From contig JAQMWT010000334.1 in assembly GCA_029834535.1 (NCBI GenBank), positions 62,001 to 126,000 on the forward strand: a stretch of DNA of 64,000 bases, given 5' to 3'. The position numbers and the translations under genes were made by a program. This document shows positions 62,172 through 64,000 of the stretch, piece after piece. The stretch is from Chrysophaeum taylorii (Eukaryota; Sar; Pelagophyceae; Pelagomonadales; Pelagomonadaceae). Within the stretch, counting starts at the first letter, position 1, and every line of letters begins with the position of its first letter. A model generated the notes under the pieces. It did not search any database and was not told the DNA's origin. It worked only from the letters and a program-made list of their open reading frames with translations.

Positions 62172-62740
62172 AGAAAGCACTACACCGGCGTGCTCACGGG
62201 GGTCGACGCATTCCCCTCTTAGCAGTCTTTACCTTTAAAAAACCCACCACTGCAGCGTAGCATAACGAAGCAAGCAGGAGGCGAAGAGAAGGATCTGCAC
62301 AGGACAAAGAAGGGCGCGTAGGTGGCGCAGGGAGATTAGCGACGTCGAAGAAGACGTAGGCGCAGACGGAAGGATGTGGATCCAAAATGCCAGGTGAGAT
62401 GGGCGTTGTTTAAAAAATCGTGGCCAGCGCAATGTGTGACGACGCCGAGCGATAGGCGTGAGTACGGTCCGGGATAGCAATAGAAGCGCTGAGTGCCACT
62501 AGCCAGGGGTCCGAGAGGCTTACACCCGGAAAAGGCCCATACGGAGCCGTCGCCGACTTACCGAGTGACGATAGGGGAGAGGGATTGGGTCCGCACTGAT
62601 GGAGGCCTGCCGCCGAGCATACACATTCGACGGAGTATGTCGTGTTCTCGCCGGGCGGCGGCCAGGGTTCAACTCGGGCTCCCCGACGAGGGAGGTGCGG
62701 TGGTATGGAACTTTGGTTGTAGCGGGGCGTTAAAAATTGC
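62172..62740. other. Duplicated 3' flank of the giant gene
   Basis: No gene. From about 62320 the sequence parallels the 3' flank of the giant gene at 38.6-39.1 kb (GACGTCGAAGAAGACGTAGGCGC against GACGCCAAAGAAGACGTAGACGC; GGGTCCGCACTGATGG against GGGTCCGTACTAATGG). A LINE-tail-like CCCCTCTTAGCAGT occurs at 62213-62226. Confidence 0.55.
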
Positions 62741-64000
62741 AGCGGCGGCGATATTCGGCAACGAGGTCGTTGCCGCCGATGTCGTCGAGCTCGGTCAAGT
62801 AGACCGCGTCAAAGAGTTTGGTCGTCTTGAGGTGGGAGGTGTTCCCGCCCGCTGGTCATCACTTCTATCTACGAGCGCGTCGGCGAGGTTTGGATGGTCA
62901 TTCAAACGGAACGTGTACACGGGAATGCCGTTTTCCGCAAGCCTCGCGAGCGATAGTCCGTCTCTATGACGTGGCTCTCGAGTTTGCTCCCTTTCGTCTC
63001 GCGGTGCGGATCCGCGTCAGCGACGAGCAAAACGCGAGTGACATCGGAGTTTGTTTCGCGTTCAACATTCACGAGCATCTGCGCGGCCTCGGCGGCCTCT
63101 TCCTCGTCGCGGCCGCCCCGCGTCACTCGCCCACCCGGACCGCTTGATGACTGTAGTCGCGATACACGACGACGCGTTCGATCTCCAAGCGCGCGTTTTT
63201 GCCGCCGCCAATTTTGCAAATGCAAACGCGGCGGCGCGGCAGCATCTCGCTGATTTTGTCCTTTGTTTCATCCCTGATGCGGCTCATAGACCACGTCGCG
63301 TCCGATCATTGGGCATATCATGCCGCGCGCGCAACGACGGTCCGATTGCTTTCTTTGCTAGAGATCGACCCGAGTGATACCGTATACTTCGTTTCGACGT
63401 CTTGGGCTACGAGGACGTGCGCGTACGAGCCGTGCCGGCCCTGGTGCGCGGTGCGGCCCTGGATCTAGACTTCCTCGACAGCTGCTCGGACAAGAACATC
63501 TGGATGACGTGCGCACCACCCCGATACGAGGTCTTTTTGCTGTCCTTATAAAAGAAGTCTGTCCCTCGGCCTAAGACAGCCGTCGAGATCGTCCCCCGCT
63601 CTGGGTCCATTCATGGCCTTCTTGATGACGAAGTTCCTCTCATCCCGTTCATCGCCAGGATTCCTTTGGTCTTCGTCGACATCATTTTCGAGAAAGTATG
63701 CCGCCTTGGTGAACGCACGGAGCCGCGCGCCGTCTTCGAAGAACGCGGTAAAGGGTCATCGGCGCGTCGACCTCGGCTTTCACATCGTCGGCAATTTGCT
63801 GATGCGAGAGCTGTTCGCTCGCCTCGATCTTGATCCCGGCCACCACCAAGTCGAACTCACAGTTTTCTGTCCCGACGACAGGACACGTAGCAACAAGACG
63901 TGATCCAAATTGGCTCGCGATGCGATGCTTTTCTCCTTGCGATCGAGAGCGTTGAGCGTCCCGGAGTCCCCGAGCACGCACGTTGACGATATGTACGCGC
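62741..64000 (-). pseudogene. Degenerate duplicate of the SecA-vWA end of the giant gene
   Basis: The minus strand repeats the C-terminal part of the 39.1-48.0 kb gene in broken pieces. 63981-63682 holds RDAQRSRSQGEKH and AGIKIEASEQLSHQQIADDV (live gene: AGIKIEASEARFHQEIASDV). 63610-63407 holds ISTAVLGRGTDFFYKDSKKT and HVIQMFLSEQ, the SecA motor end. 63225-62902 holds the vWA part MLVNVERETNSDVTRVLLVA and GSKLESHVIETDYRS. Many indels, frame changes and a missing stretch between motor and vWA show it is dead. Its plus-strand flank is duplicated too, so this was a genomic segmental duplication rather than a retrocopy. The copy continues past the window end, so the 5' extent, including whether the intron is present, cannot be seen. 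Confidence 0.85.

Noticed and set aside
1-64000. tRNA or rRNA genes
   Set aside because: No box A/box B pair with a foldable acceptor stem and no rRNA core sequence was seen; a covariance-model scan would be decisive.

Overview
The window looks like nuclear DNA of a small-genome eukaryotic alga, most likely a photosynthetic stramenopile or relative (inference). The signs are GC-rich coding regions, few and short GT-AG introns (43, 61 and 157 bp could be placed exactly), closely packed genes on both strands, no operon or ribosome-binding-site logic, and plastid-type families (a PAP/fibrillin protein and a DUF98 chorismate-lyase-like protein with N-terminal signal-like segments). No tRNA, rRNA or CRISPR array was recognised.

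Layout. 0-1.3 kb: a decayed TKL-type protein kinase cut by the window edge. 2.2-4.4 kb: a GT11-like fucosyltransferase and a small protein with a UBA-like C-terminus. 4.4-7.5 kb: gene-poor. 7.5-19.6 kb: a dense host block with a JmjC/cupin oxygenase, a coiled-coil protein, an N5-type methyltransferase, MOCS3/Uba4, a small RRxS-repeat protein, an MFS carrier, a disordered protein, a CacyBP/SIP-like CS protein with two introns, and a cyclic-nucleotide-binding cation channel. 20.5-21.5 kb: a Helitron remnant. 22.4-25.1 kb: a K+ channel with a cyclic-nucleotide-binding domain fused to an RRM-like domain. 25.1-29.3 kb: nested mobile DNA (LINE-type copy with target-site duplication, Helitron remnant, DDE transposase remnant). 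29.6-35.1 kb: a second host block with fibrillin, DUF98, an AHA1-LRR fusion, ureidoglycine aminohydrolase and a heat-shock-factor-like protein. 35.7-38.9 kb: a broken RluA-type pseudouridine synthase joined to an old Gypsy fragment, a small membrane protein and LINE scraps. 39.1-48.0 kb: one giant gene. 48.3-54.4 kb: Helitron and LINE copies in both orientations. 54.5-62.2 kb: a Gypsy LTR fossil carrying a DNA-methyltransferase-like domain. 62.2-64.0 kb: a degenerate duplicate of the 3' part of the giant gene.

Most striking are: (1) the giant gene, about 2,929 residues across one intron, with an AIG1/dynamin-like P-loop GTPase, a very long helical region, a J-like domain, a complete SecA-type translocase ATPase motor and a C-terminal von Willebrand A domain, plus its decayed duplicate 15-20 kb away; (2) the ion channel with an RRM-like domain; (3) a cytosine-5 DNA methyltransferase-like domain inside a Gypsy element; (4) an AHA1 N-terminal domain fused to leucine-rich repeats. 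Two cyclic-nucleotide-binding channels and a small protein made of kinase-type RRxS motifs lie within about 12 kb, which hints at a cAMP/cGMP theme, though this is only proximity.

The mobile fraction has three families repeated within the window: Helitron helicase tails that share a non-coding AGTTCACCTGGTCC-type array, a LINE-type reverse transcriptase with a DDG motif, and Gypsy. Their positions explain most gene-poor stretches between about 20 and 62 kb. Function calls rest on motif recognition by eye, with no database search.
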